The position numbers were made by a program, and so were the translations under genes. Below the pieces are notes generated by a model. That model did no database searches and was not told the DNA's origin. It was given only the letters and a program-made list of their open reading frames with translations. Below, one piece after another: positions 55,827 to 63,450 of a stretch of 64,000 nt of DNA; position 1 is the stretch's first letter; each line of letters starts with the position of its first letter. The stretch comes from RYN-230 sp963713815. Lineage in GTDB: Bacteria > Actinomycetota > Actinomycetes > Streptosporangiales > Streptosporangiaceae. Location of the stretch: positions 248,001 to 312,000 of the forward strand of contig CAVQNH010000042.1 in assembly GCA_963713815.1 (NCBI GenBank). The letters are read 5' to 3'.

Positions 55827-56525
55827 GTGACCGAGCTGGATCATGCTGCCGTGCTGGACGCTCTCGAGACCGGGTACCGCAGGGTCACCGACGTCGTGAC
55901 CGGGCTCGGCGAGGCGGAGTTGATGCGCCCGACCGGCTGCGCCGGGTGGGCCGTGACCGACGTGCTGTTCCACCAGCTGCTCGACGCGCAGCGGGCGCTG
56001 GTGGCGTTCGCGACCCCCGTCACGGAGCCGCCCGACCGGGACGACATCACGTACTGGGCCGAGTTCACGCCCCAGCCTGGGGAGGCCGGGGCGCAGGCCC
56101 GGGCCGGGGCCGCGGCGCACGCCCGGTTCGTCCGCCTGGCCGCCTCCGCCTACCCGCCCGGGACCCTGGCCCGGGTGTGGTCCGAGACGGCCGCGGCGGC
56201 GTGCCGGGCGGCCCGCGCCTGCCAGGCCGCGGGAGTCGCCACCCAGGGGCACGTGCTGCGGCCGGCCGACTTCACCGCCACCCTCGCCGTGGAGACCGCG
56301 GTGCACTACCTCGACCTCACCGTGGATCTGCCGTCCGTGCCGCCGCCCGACCCCGTGTCGCTGACCCTGGTCCGGCGGGTGCTGGAGGGCCTGCTCGGCA
56401 GCCCGCTGCCGGCCGGCTGGGGCGACGCCAGCGCGGCGGTCAAGGGGACCGGGCGGGTCCCGCTGACGGACGAGGACCGGACGGTGCTCGGCCCGCTGGC
56501 CGACCGCGTCCCGCTGTTCACCTGA
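55827..56525 (+). CDS. Maleylpyruvate isomerase/mycothiol-dependent DinB family protein
   Basis: 232 aa four-helix DinB-fold protein. The metal-site pattern shows His in VLFHQLLDAQ and His plus Asp in VETAVHYLDLTVDL. Members use mycothiol or bind metal; the exact reaction is unknown. The GTG start follows a GC-rich leader. It stands alone, downstream of the structured element. Confidence 0.85.
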   Translation: MTELDHAAVLDALETGYRRVTDVVTGLGEAELMRPTGCAGWAVTDVLFHQLLDAQRALVAFATPVTEPPDRDDITYWAEFTPQPGEAGAQARAGAAAHARFVRLAASAYPPGTLARVWSETAAAACRAARACQAAGVATQGHVLRPADFTATLAVETAVHYLDLTVDLPSVPPPDPVSLTLVRRVLEGLLGSPLPAGWGDASAAVKGTGRVPLTDEDRTVLGPLADRVPLFT

Positions 56526-56662
56526 CACCCCGCCCCTGTCCCGGCCGGGCACCCGGAGGCGGCGCGGGATAGAGGCCGTTCTGGCCACCCAGAAAGCCCG
56601 GCGTGATCGCTCACAGGTCTAGTGTGTGAAGTCATTAACCGGGGTGATATGAGGAGTCGCGG

Positions 56663-56917
56663 GTGCCTGGGGACGCCTCCCTGATCGGCAGCATTGGCGT
56701 CATGCTGATCGCGACGCGCGGGCAGGCGGGGCCAGGTGAGGTACTGCTCAAGATCCGGGGCGGCACGGAGGCCTATATCGCCTGGTCAGCTGAGCCGATC
56801 GCCAGGGGCCGGACTGTGCTCGTCATCGAATCGCGCGGCCACCGCAACGTCGACGTCAGCGAGTGGACCGACCCGCTCAATCCTTTCCCTGAACCCTTAC
56901 CAAACAGTGCTGTCTGA
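56663..56917 (+). CDS. Short NfeD-type OB-fold protein paired with flotillin
   Basis: 84 aa, GTG start behind GAGGAG. The sequence (EVLLKIRGGTEAYIAWSAEPI, TVLVIESRGHRNVDVSEW) matches the soluble C-terminal NfeD domain without its membrane helices. It ends 12 bp before the flotillin gene, the same partnership as NfeD and stomatin at 6.3-7.8 kb but without an anchor of its own. Confidence 0.75.
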   Translation: MPGDASLIGSIGVMLIATRGQAGPGEVLLKIRGGTEAYIAWSAEPIARGRTVLVIESRGHRNVDVSEWTDPLNPFPEPLPNSAV

Positions 56918-56929
56918 AGGAGTTCGATC

Positions 56930-58087
56930 ATGCTTGGCTACCGCGTCCCTGCGCCCGATGAGGCCATGCTCATTTCCGGAGGAAGGAGTGGCCGCAACGG
57001 TGCCCCGTTCCGGGTGGTGACCGGGCACGGCGCGTTCATCGCCCCCTTCTTCCGGAAGGTCCGGTACCTGACCCTGGCCATGAATGAGGCCGAGGTGGCC
57101 GAGCAGTGTGTCACCAAGCAGGGCATCACCCTCAACGTGCGCTCGGTGATCGCGTTCAAGGTCGGCAACGACGAGGAGAGCATCATCAACGCGGGCCAGC
57201 GCTTCCTGTCCGACCAGGACCAGATGTCCACGCTCACCGGGCGCATCTTCGCCGGGCACCTCCGGTCGATCATCGGATCGATGACCGTCGAGGAGATCGT
57301 CACCGAGCGCCAGAAGCTGGCCAGTGAGGTCCTCGACGGCTCGAAGGCGGAGATGGTCAAGATCGGCCTGACCGTGGACTCGCTGCAGATCCAGTCCATC
57401 GACGACCTGAACTCCGGCTACATCGACGCGATGGCCGCCCCGCACACTGCGGCGATCCAGCGCCAGGCGCAGATCGCCCAGGCCCAGGCCAACCAGGCCG
57501 CCGCCCAGGCCGAGCAGGAGTCGCAGCGCAAGCAGGCCGAGTACGGGCGGCAGACCGCCGTGGTCCAGGCCCAGTACAAGGCCGAAATCGACAAAGCGCA
57601 GGCCGAGGCGTCCCAGGCGGGACCGCTCAGCCAGGCGCAGACCCAGATCGGGGTCATCAACGCCCAGGCGGAACTGGCCCAGCGCCGGGCCGAACTGCGC
57701 CAGCGTGAGCTGGTGGCCGAGGTGGTCAGGCCGGCCGAGGCGGAAGCCGAGAAGGTGCGGATCCTGGCCAAGGCCGACGCGGAGCGGATGCGGATCCTGG
57801 CCGAGGCGGCGGCCTCGAACGACCGGGTGGCACTGGACCGGATGCTCATCGACCAGCTGCCCCAGATCGTCAAGGAGGCGGCGGGCGGCCTGGCGGGGGC
57901 CAACGTCAACGTGCTCAACGGGGCGGACGGGCTCAGCGAGATCGCGGCCGGCCTGGTGGGCCAGGGGCTGACCATCCTGGACTCGATCAAGAAGAACCTG
58001 GCCACCGGCCCGGACGCAACCGCGCGGGCCAGCGCCGAGGTGGTGCGCGTTCCGGACAGCCAGCAGGACGGGCAGGCCCGGGGCTGA
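56930..58087 (+). CDS. Flotillin-like SPFH protein
   Basis: 385 aa membrane-domain scaffold. The SPFH domain covers residues 1-190 (GHGAFIAPFFRKVRYLTLAMNEAEV, LRSIIGSMTVEEIVTERQKLASEVL). A long Ala/Glu/Gln coiled coil (about 165-300) with repeated AEAE motifs and a flotillin-type C-terminus follow. No N-terminal membrane helix is obvious, so attachment may be through a hairpin or lipid. It is cotranscribed with the short NfeD gene and probably with the HpnB-like glycosyltransferase 107 bp downstream. Confidence 0.9.
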   Translation: MLGYRVPAPDEAMLISGGRSGRNGAPFRVVTGHGAFIAPFFRKVRYLTLAMNEAEVAEQCVTKQGITLNVRSVIAFKVGNDEESIINAGQRFLSDQDQMSTLTGRIFAGHLRSIIGSMTVEEIVTERQKLASEVLDGSKAEMVKIGLTVDSLQIQSIDDLNSGYIDAMAAPHTAAIQRQAQIAQAQANQAAAQAEQESQRKQAEYGRQTAVVQAQYKAEIDKAQAEASQAGPLSQAQTQIGVINAQAELAQRRAELRQRELVAEVVRPAEAEAEKVRILAKADAERMRILAEAAASNDRVALDRMLIDQLPQIVKEAAGGLAGANVNVLNGADGLSEIAAGLVGQGLTILDSIKKNLATGPDATARASAEVVRVPDSQQDGQARG

Positions 58088-58194
58088 CCCGCCGCGCTCC
58101 CAGCCGGGCCCGGCCGGCGACTGCAGGCCCGGGAGACCGGCGGGAGACTGAGGGCAGAGCGGCCCGCCGCGCGGCGATATGCCAGGCTGGGCGG

Positions 58195-59409
58195 ATGCCG
58201 ATCCTGGCCGGCGCCGCCGCGGTGGCCGCTCTCGCATGGCTGTACCTGCTCGCCGCGCACGGCGGGTACTGGCGCACAGACCAGCGTCTGCCCCCCGGCG
58301 CGCGTGACGCGTCGGGTGACCCGGCCCGGTGGCCGAGCGTGGTGGCGGTCGTCCCGGCCCGGGACGAGGCCGCCATCCTGCCGGTCACCCTGCCGGGCCT
58401 GCTCGCCCAGGAGTACCCAGGGGAGTTCTCGGTGGTGCTGGTGGACGACGCCAGCACCGACGGCACTGCGGCCACCGCCGCGGCGCTCGCCGCGGGCACC
58501 GGCCGCGGGCTCCTGGTCACCGCGGCCGGCCCGACACCGGCCGGGTGGGCGGGCAAGGTCCACGCCATGGCCCAGGGCCTGCGCGCCGCGGGCAACTGCG
58601 ACTACGTCCTGTTCACCGACGCCGACATCGGGTACGCGCCGGATGCACTGGCGGCGCTGGTCCGCGGCGCCGTTGCGGACAACCGGGTGCTGGTGTCCCA
58701 GATGGCGCTGCTGCGGGCGGAGGCGCGGTGGGAGCGCGTCATTGTCCCGGCGTTCGTCTACTTCTTCGCCCAGCTGTACCCGTTCCGCCGGGTGAACCGG
58801 CCGTCCGCGCGGACCGCGGCCGCGGCCGGCGGCTGCATGCTGGTCCGGCGGGACGCACTGATCGCGGCCGGGGGGCTGGACCCGATCCGCGGCGCGCGCA
58901 TCGACGACGTCGCCCTGGGCCGGCTGCTGAAGCGCCCGCCGTCCGGGGAACGCATCTGGCTGGGGTTCACCACCGGGGTGCGCAGCCTGCGGCCGTACCC
59001 GCGGCTGGCCACCCTCTGGGACATGATCGCGCGCAGCGCCTACACGCAGCTGCGGTATTCGCCGGTGCTGCTCGCGGGGACCCTGGCCGGCCTGCTGTGG
59101 CTCTACCTGCTGCCGCCGGTGGCCGCCGTGGCCGGGCTGGCCAGCGTGGCCGCCGGGGGAGACGCGGCGGCGGGCTGGGCTGCGGGGGCCGGGCTGGCCG
59201 GCTGGGCGGGGATGACGGCCAGCTTCCTGCCTGTGCTGCGGCTGTACCGGCTCGGATGGTTCCGGGCGCCCGTTTTGCCCTTGGTGGCCATGCTGTACGC
59301 CGTGATGACGGCGGATTCCGCTCGGCGGCACTACGCCGGGCGGGGCGGTGAATGGAAGGGCCGGACCGTCGCACCGCGCCGCGGGCAGAGCGCGATAAAT
59401 CGTCCCTAA
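58195..59409 (+). CDS. hpnB: Hopene-associated glycosyltransferase HpnB
   Basis: 404 aa GT2-family membrane glycosyltransferase. An N-terminal helix, then VVAVVPARDEAAILP, VLVDDASTDGT, the DxD-type TDADIGYAPDAL, and RIDDVALGRLLKR, with two or three C-terminal helices (LWLYLLPPVAAVAG). This layout matches HpnB, normally found in hopanoid clusters. Here it lies 13 kb from the hpn operon but directly behind the flotillin gene. The sugar and acceptor are inferred from the family, not shown. Confidence 0.87.
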   Translation: MPILAGAAAVAALAWLYLLAAHGGYWRTDQRLPPGARDASGDPARWPSVVAVVPARDEAAILPVTLPGLLAQEYPGEFSVVLVDDASTDGTAATAAALAAGTGRGLLVTAAGPTPAGWAGKVHAMAQGLRAAGNCDYVLFTDADIGYAPDALAALVRGAVADNRVLVSQMALLRAEARWERVIVPAFVYFFAQLYPFRRVNRPSARTAAAAGGCMLVRRDALIAAGGLDPIRGARIDDVALGRLLKRPPSGERIWLGFTTGVRSLRPYPRLATLWDMIARSAYTQLRYSPVLLAGTLAGLLWLYLLPPVAAVAGLASVAAGGDAAAGWAAGAGLAGWAGMTASFLPVLRLYRLGWFRAPVLPLVAMLYAVMTADSARRHYAGRGGEWKGRTVAPRRGQSAINRP

Positions 59410-59735
59410 GCATGCTGAACTAATCGCCGTAAAACAATCCAACGCGCTGTTTCGTGCGCCTAAAAGGCATCAGGAACAGATCGGAATGGATCAGGCTGGC
59501 GAGCCATAGCTTCATTCCCCGTGCCGCCCAAACGAACCTGTGACATGCTCATGTCGCAGAAGGTGAGCTAGTCGCTACTCGTGGTAAGGTCACCTCTGGA
59601 CTCGGCGGGGCGGGGAGTCAGCGCTTTATCGCAGACAATCACGAGGCAAAGCCAGGGCCGGTCCCAGCATTACCGCCTCTGCCTCCGGAATTCCTTTATC
59701 CGGCCCGGTAATCATCAAGGGGAAGGAAGTATTCG
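59410..59735. promoter_or_regulatory. AT-richer promoter region before the first secreted-protein gene
   Basis: No gene seen. It is clearly less GC-rich than the flanks. A palindrome GACATG-CT-CATGTC sits at 59542-59555. A strong ribosome site (AAGGGGAAGGAAG) ends the region. This suggests strong, regulated expression of the secreted protein. Confidence 0.5.
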
Positions 59736-60617
59736 ATGCGTAGACGCATCACCCGGACGCTGGTCGCCGCTGCGGCGGCAGGCGTTACGGTTGGCACCCT
59801 CGGCTTCACCGCTGCGGGCGCTGCGAGCGCGGCCGTGTCCAGCAAGGCGCAGCCGGCGACCATCGGGACCAGCATCGCCACCACGAACGCGGCGGGCTAC
59901 CAGGTGAGCGGGCGGGACTTCCGCTACATCAGCTCCACCATCACGGTTCCGGACACCGATTTCCTCACCGGCCTGTACCCGCAGGAGTACATCCAGCTCT
60001 CCAACGGGTCACTCACCCAGCCCACCGGGGGCGGCAACGCCTACACCCGGGCCGGGATCGAGCCGTGTGTCGTGGCCCGGTCGTTCGGCGCCACCTGTTT
60101 CACCGGCTCCTGGGTCGCGTACGTGGAGACGTTCAACAACTCGTTGAACTTCCCGTTCTTCCGGCACTTCTACAACCTGGCCGGGGTGAACCAGGGCGAC
60201 GGTGTCAACTTCAGCATCTACTACAACGAGACCGGCAACGAGCTCAGCTACGTGATCACCCCGCCGTCCACGTCGGGCACGCCGCAGTACTACAAGACCA
60301 ACGCCCACGGGTCGATCTTCGACCACGCGGCTGCGCTGGACGACTTCACCGACAGCACGGGCACTCCGATCGCGCTGCCGCCGTTCATCCGGGCCTTCCG
60401 GATCAACCAGTTCCTGCAGGGCGCCATCACCACCGAGAACGGTGCCCGTGGCTCCTTCGTGGGCCCGTGGACGACGAGCGCGGTCGTGGCGACCAGCAAC
60501 GGCCTGCCCTACCCGTCGGGCACGGTCCGGGTCTCGCCGACCCCGCTGTGGTCGGACGGCCTGCCGGCCAACGGCGCGGTCCGTTCGGACGACGCGTTCG
60601 GGGTCTGGGGGCGCTGA
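59736..60617 (+). CDS. Secreted protein, eqolisin-like beta-sandwich (copy 1)
   Basis: 293 aa with a clear signal peptide (Arg-rich start, hydrophobic core, cleavage near ASAAVS at 30-33). The mature region resembles glutamic peptidase (G1) domains in strand order: AAGYQVSGRDFRYISSTITVP, then YIQLSNGS, RAGIEPC, WVAYVETFNN and GVNQGDGVNFSIYYNETGNELSYVI. The Glu of YVETF aligns with the G1 catalytic Glu; the catalytic Gln position appears to be Arg in YTRAG. Two Cys (EPCVVARSFGATC) may form a disulfide. Fold assignment is inference; activity is unknown. A near-twin follows. Confidence 0.8.
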   Translation: MRRRITRTLVAAAAAGVTVGTLGFTAAGAASAAVSSKAQPATIGTSIATTNAAGYQVSGRDFRYISSTITVPDTDFLTGLYPQEYIQLSNGSLTQPTGGGNAYTRAGIEPCVVARSFGATCFTGSWVAYVETFNNSLNFPFFRHFYNLAGVNQGDGVNFSIYYNETGNELSYVITPPSTSGTPQYYKTNAHGSIFDHAAALDDFTDSTGTPIALPPFIRAFRINQFLQGAITTENGARGSFVGPWTTSAVVATSNGLPYPSGTVRVSPTPLWSDGLPANGAVRSDDAFGVWGR

Positions 60618-60670
60618 CCCTCGGCCGGTCCGGGCCTGAAGGGCCCTGACCGGGGACTCATCTCACAGCT

Positions 60671-60702
60671 GCTGCCCGGGCCGGTTTTCCGGCCCGGGCA
60701 GC
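60671..60702 (+). terminator. Terminator hairpin after secreted-protein copy 1
   Basis: A perfect 14-bp stem GCTGCCCGGGCCGG with a TTTT loop lies 54 bp after the stop. Confidence 0.8.
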
Positions 60703-60954
60703 GCGCTGTCCGGGGCCGGCCCGCGCGGCCGCTCCGCGGGCCGGCCCCGGCCCGGAGGGCGCGTCGTTTGGCAAAGTTAAATCCGTGTCATGGAGTAATC
60801 ATTAGAGTACGCAGAGTAGGGAACTGATACGTGAGGGGCGGCAGGGCCAACCTGAAAACCACCAACGGGGGCATGCCGGACACCGGTCCTGTTATTACCC
60901 GCCCAGACCAAAACCGGGCTCTTGTCCCCAGGCGTCACAGGAGGGAACCTACCG
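60703..60954. promoter_or_regulatory. Promoter region of secreted-protein copy 2
   Basis: No gene seen. An AT-richer patch at 60765-60835 (TTTGGCAAAGTTAAATCC) is a likely promoter. AGGAGGG lies nine bases before the copy 2 ATG. The second copy thus has its own promoter and is not simply read through from copy 1. Confidence 0.5.
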
Positions 60955-61836
60955 ATGCGAAGCCGCATCATGAGTGCGCTCGTCGCCACCGCGGCGGCGG
61001 GTGCGACCGCTACCACCCTTGGCTTGGCCGCCGCGGGTGCTGCCAACGCGTCCGTGGCCACCACGGCCAAGCCGGCCACGATCGGGACCCCGATCGGGTC
61101 GACCAACTCAGCCGGGTACGAGGTGAGCGGGCGGGACTACCGCTACATCAGCTCGACCATCACGGTGCCGGACACCTCGTTCCTGACCGGCCTGTACCCG
61201 TCGGAGTACATCCAGCTGTCGAACGGGTCGCTCACCCAGCCCACCGGGGGCGGCAACGCCTACACCCGGGCCGGGATCGAGCCGTGTGTCGTGGCCCGGT
61301 CGTTCGGCGCCACCTGCTTCACCGGCACCTGGGTCGCGTTCGTCGAGGCGTTCAACAACTCGCTGGGCGGGCCGTTCTTCCGGCACTTCTTCAACCTGGC
61401 CGGGGTGAACCAGGGCGACGGTGTCAACTTCAGCATCTACTACAACGAGACCGGCAACGAGCTCAGCTACGTGATCACCCCGCCGTCAACGTCGGGCACG
61501 CCGCAGTTCTACAAGACCGGCGCCCACGGCGCGATCTTCGACCACGCAGCCGCGCTGGATGACTTCACCAACAGCACGGGTACGCCGATCGCGCTGCCGC
61601 CGTTCATCCGCTCGTTCCGGATCAACCAGTTCCTGCAGGGCGCCATCACCACCGAGAACGGCGCCCGGGGCTCCTTCACGGGCCCGTGGACGACCAGTGA
61701 GGTGGTTGCCACCAGCAACGGCCTGCTGCCTCCGTCCGGGACCACCCGGGTCTCCCCGTCCGCGCTGTGGACGGACGGCCTGCCCGCCAACGGGGCGGTG
61801 CGCGCCAACGACGCCTTCGGCGTCTGGGCGCGGTAG
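60955..61836 (+). CDS. Secreted protein, eqolisin-like beta-sandwich (copy 2)
   Basis: 293 aa, the same length as copy 1, with its own signal peptide (cleavage near ANASVA). The mature domain matches copy 1 almost residue by residue (GYEVSGRDYRYISSTITVP, YTRAGIEPC, WVAFVEAFNN). The signal peptide and the TSNGL-containing tail differ most. Two blocks of 86 and 96 bp are identical in DNA, including silent sites, which points to recent duplication or gene conversion. The same Glu is kept (FVEAF) and the same Arg replaces Gln. Confidence 0.8.
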   Translation: MRSRIMSALVATAAAGATATTLGLAAAGAANASVATTAKPATIGTPIGSTNSAGYEVSGRDYRYISSTITVPDTSFLTGLYPSEYIQLSNGSLTQPTGGGNAYTRAGIEPCVVARSFGATCFTGTWVAFVEAFNNSLGGPFFRHFFNLAGVNQGDGVNFSIYYNETGNELSYVITPPSTSGTPQFYKTGAHGAIFDHAAALDDFTNSTGTPIALPPFIRSFRINQFLQGAITTENGARGSFTGPWTTSEVVATSNGLLPPSGTTRVSPSALWTDGLPANGAVRANDAFGVWAR

Positions 61837-61855
61837 TCCCAGCTATCACCAGGGT

Positions 61856-61889
61856 GATGGCCCGGGCCGGTTCGCCGGCCCGGGCCATC
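61856..61889 (+). terminator. Terminator hairpin after secreted-protein copy 2
   Basis: A perfect 15-bp stem GATGGCCCGGGCCGG with a TTCG loop lies 19 bp after the stop. The core GGCCCGGGCCGG matches the copy 1 terminator, so the duplication may include the terminator. Confidence 0.8.
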
Positions 61890-62070
61890 GTCTATCCCGG
61901 CGAGGGTGTCCGGGCGGGCGGCGAGCCGGGAATGCCTCGTTACCAGCTACCCCAGGGCAGGCTGGACGGGGCAGCGGCGGCGGGTCGAGGAAGGCCGGCG
62001 GCCCGTCCAGGGCGCCCTGACCCGGATTAATGGAGTGCCCGGCGGGCGGACCGTCCGGATAATCGGCCGC

Positions 62071-62721
62071 ATGACGATGACCCACTGGCCGCTCACCGGA
62101 CTGCGGCTGCGCACGCCCCGGCTGGAGCTGCGCCTGCCTGCGCTCGCCGACCTGGACGAGCTGGCCGGCCTGGCCGCCGAGGGCGTCCACGACCCCGGCG
62201 TTCAGCCGTTCGGGGTCGCCTGGACCGACGTGCCCCCGGAGGAGCGGGCCCGGAGCGTCATCCAGTTCCAGCTGTCCCAGTGGGGCGCGTGGTCCCCGGC
62301 CGACTGGTCGCTCAACCTGGTCGCCATCCTCGGCGGCGAGATTGTCGGGACCCAGGGGGTGGCCGGGCGGGACTTCGCGGTGCTCCGCGAGGTGAGTACC
62401 GGGTCCTGGCTGGGCCGGCGCCACCAGGGGCAGGGCCTCGGCACCGAGATGCGCGCCGCGGTGCTGCACCTGGCCTTCGCCGGCCTCGGCGCGGAGTACG
62501 CCACCTCCAACGCGTTCACCGACAACCCAGCCTCCCTGGGCGTATCCCGCAAGCTCGGCTACCTCCCTGACGGGATCCAGCGGCAGGTCATCCGGGACCG
62601 CCCCGCCGTGCTCCAGTTGCTGCGCCTGGACCGGGCCGGCTGGCAGGCCTGCCAGCGGGTCCCGGTGGAGATCACCGGCCTGGCTCCCTGCCTCCCCAGC
62701 TTCGGCCTCCCCCCGGCGTAA
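62071..62721 (+). CDS. GNAT-family N-acetyltransferase (RimJ/RimL type)
   Basis: 216 aa acetyltransferase. TPRLELRLPALADLDELAGLA is the RimJ/RimL start, and GSWLGRRHQGQGLGTEMRAAVLHLAF the acetyl-CoA loop, followed by TSNAFTDNPASLGVSRKLGY. It may acetylate a protein N-terminus or a small amine. The ATG at 62071 was chosen by family start. The last 15 codons (GLAPCLPSFGLPPA) are copy 1 of a repeat that continues for 150 bp beyond the stop. Confidence 0.87.
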   Translation: MTMTHWPLTGLRLRTPRLELRLPALADLDELAGLAAEGVHDPGVQPFGVAWTDVPPEERARSVIQFQLSQWGAWSPADWSLNLVAILGGEIVGTQGVAGRDFAVLREVSTGSWLGRRHQGQGLGTEMRAAVLHLAFAGLGAEYATSNAFTDNPASLGVSRKLGYLPDGIQRQVIRDRPAVLQLLRLDRAGWQACQRVPVEITGLAPCLPSFGLPPA

Positions 62722-62880
62722 CCTCCCGGCCTCTCCAGTTCCGGCCCCCGGCATAACCTCACGGCCTGGCTCCCGGCCTCCCCAGTTCCGGCCCCCGGCG
62801 TAACCTCCCGGCCTGGCTCCCGGCCTCCCCAGTTCCGGCCCCCGGTTTAACCTGCCCGCCTGGCTCCCCGGCCCTCTTAA
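62677..62880 (+). repeat. Minisatellite growing from the 3' end of the GNAT gene
   Basis: Four copies plus a partial of a 47-51-bp unit beginning GGCCTGGCTCCCGGCCTCCC and ending with TAACCTCCC. Copy 1 (62677-62727) is the gene's own 3' end including its stop codon; copies 2-4 lie at 62728-62762 (shortened), 62763-62809 and 62810-62857. Confidence 0.85.
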
Positions 62881-63066
62881 TCCGGGTCGCTCCCACCCCA
62901 CCCGCCTCCGGGCTTTCCAGCCTGCCCACCTCCCCTGGCGGGACCGGCTCAGGTCGGGGCTTGACCGTCCGGCTCAGGCCGCCGGGCTTGACGCCGTCCC
63001 TTCCAGCGCGATCCCACGACTCCAGCCCCACTTGTCACACCAGCCCCTAGCACCGGCAGGACTGGC
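62881..63066. other. Intergenic spacer without a supported gene
   Basis: GC-rich noncoding sequence between the minisatellite and the first long palindrome. No motif, hairpin or conserved frame was seen here. Confidence 0.4.
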
Positions 63067-63120
63067 TTCGTGATCATGGGTTTGGTGGCGTTCCAACGCC
63101 ACCAAACCCATGATCACGAA
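63067..63120. repeat. Perfect 26-bp palindrome
   Basis: The arm at 63067-63092, starting TTCGTGATCATGGG, is exactly complementary to 63095-63120 with a two-base CC centre. Its outer ten bases equal those of the element at 63201-63255. No gene is inside it. Confidence 0.9.
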
Positions 63121-63200
63121 CCGGCCTCGGGGGCTGTGGGGCTGACGGGACTCCCGTTGTTTGTGTGACATGCGCGGTCCGGGAGAGCACCATGTCCCGC

Positions 63201-63255
63201 TTCGTGATCAAACGATTGCTGTTGCTGGGGCAACACGCAATCGTTTGATCACGAA
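63201..63255. repeat. Perfect 19-bp inverted repeat, related to the palindrome at 63067
   Basis: The arm at 63201-63219, starting TTCGTGATCAAACG, pairs exactly with 63237-63255. The 17-base centre has a further stem (TGTTGC/GCAACA) with one bulge. The ends TTCGTGATCA/TGATCACGAA are shared with the first palindrome, but the inner arms differ. Confidence 0.88.
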
Positions 63256-63394
63256 CGGCGTCTGTGAAATGACGAGGCTTCTGGGGCTAGTGAGGTGCAC
63301 GTGAAGGGCACGCTGACGTAGCTGCCGAGCCGCCGCGCGCCGGAGCGCGCCGCAGCGCGGAGCCGCCCGCGTCAGCCAAGAAGCCGCTTCGTGC

Positions 63395-63440
63395 CGACGG
63401 ACAAGTATCTGTGTCTTGACAAGAAAAGTTGTCGGTGAGA
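63395..63440 (+). promoter_or_regulatory. Probable promoter/operator of the HTH gene
   Basis: GACAAG occurs at about 63399 and 63418, and its inverted form near 63430; CTTGACAAG is itself a small palindrome and contains a TTGACA -35 box (63416-63421). Autoregulation by the HTH protein is plausible. Confidence 0.5.
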
Positions 63441-63450
63441 GCGTGGCGGT

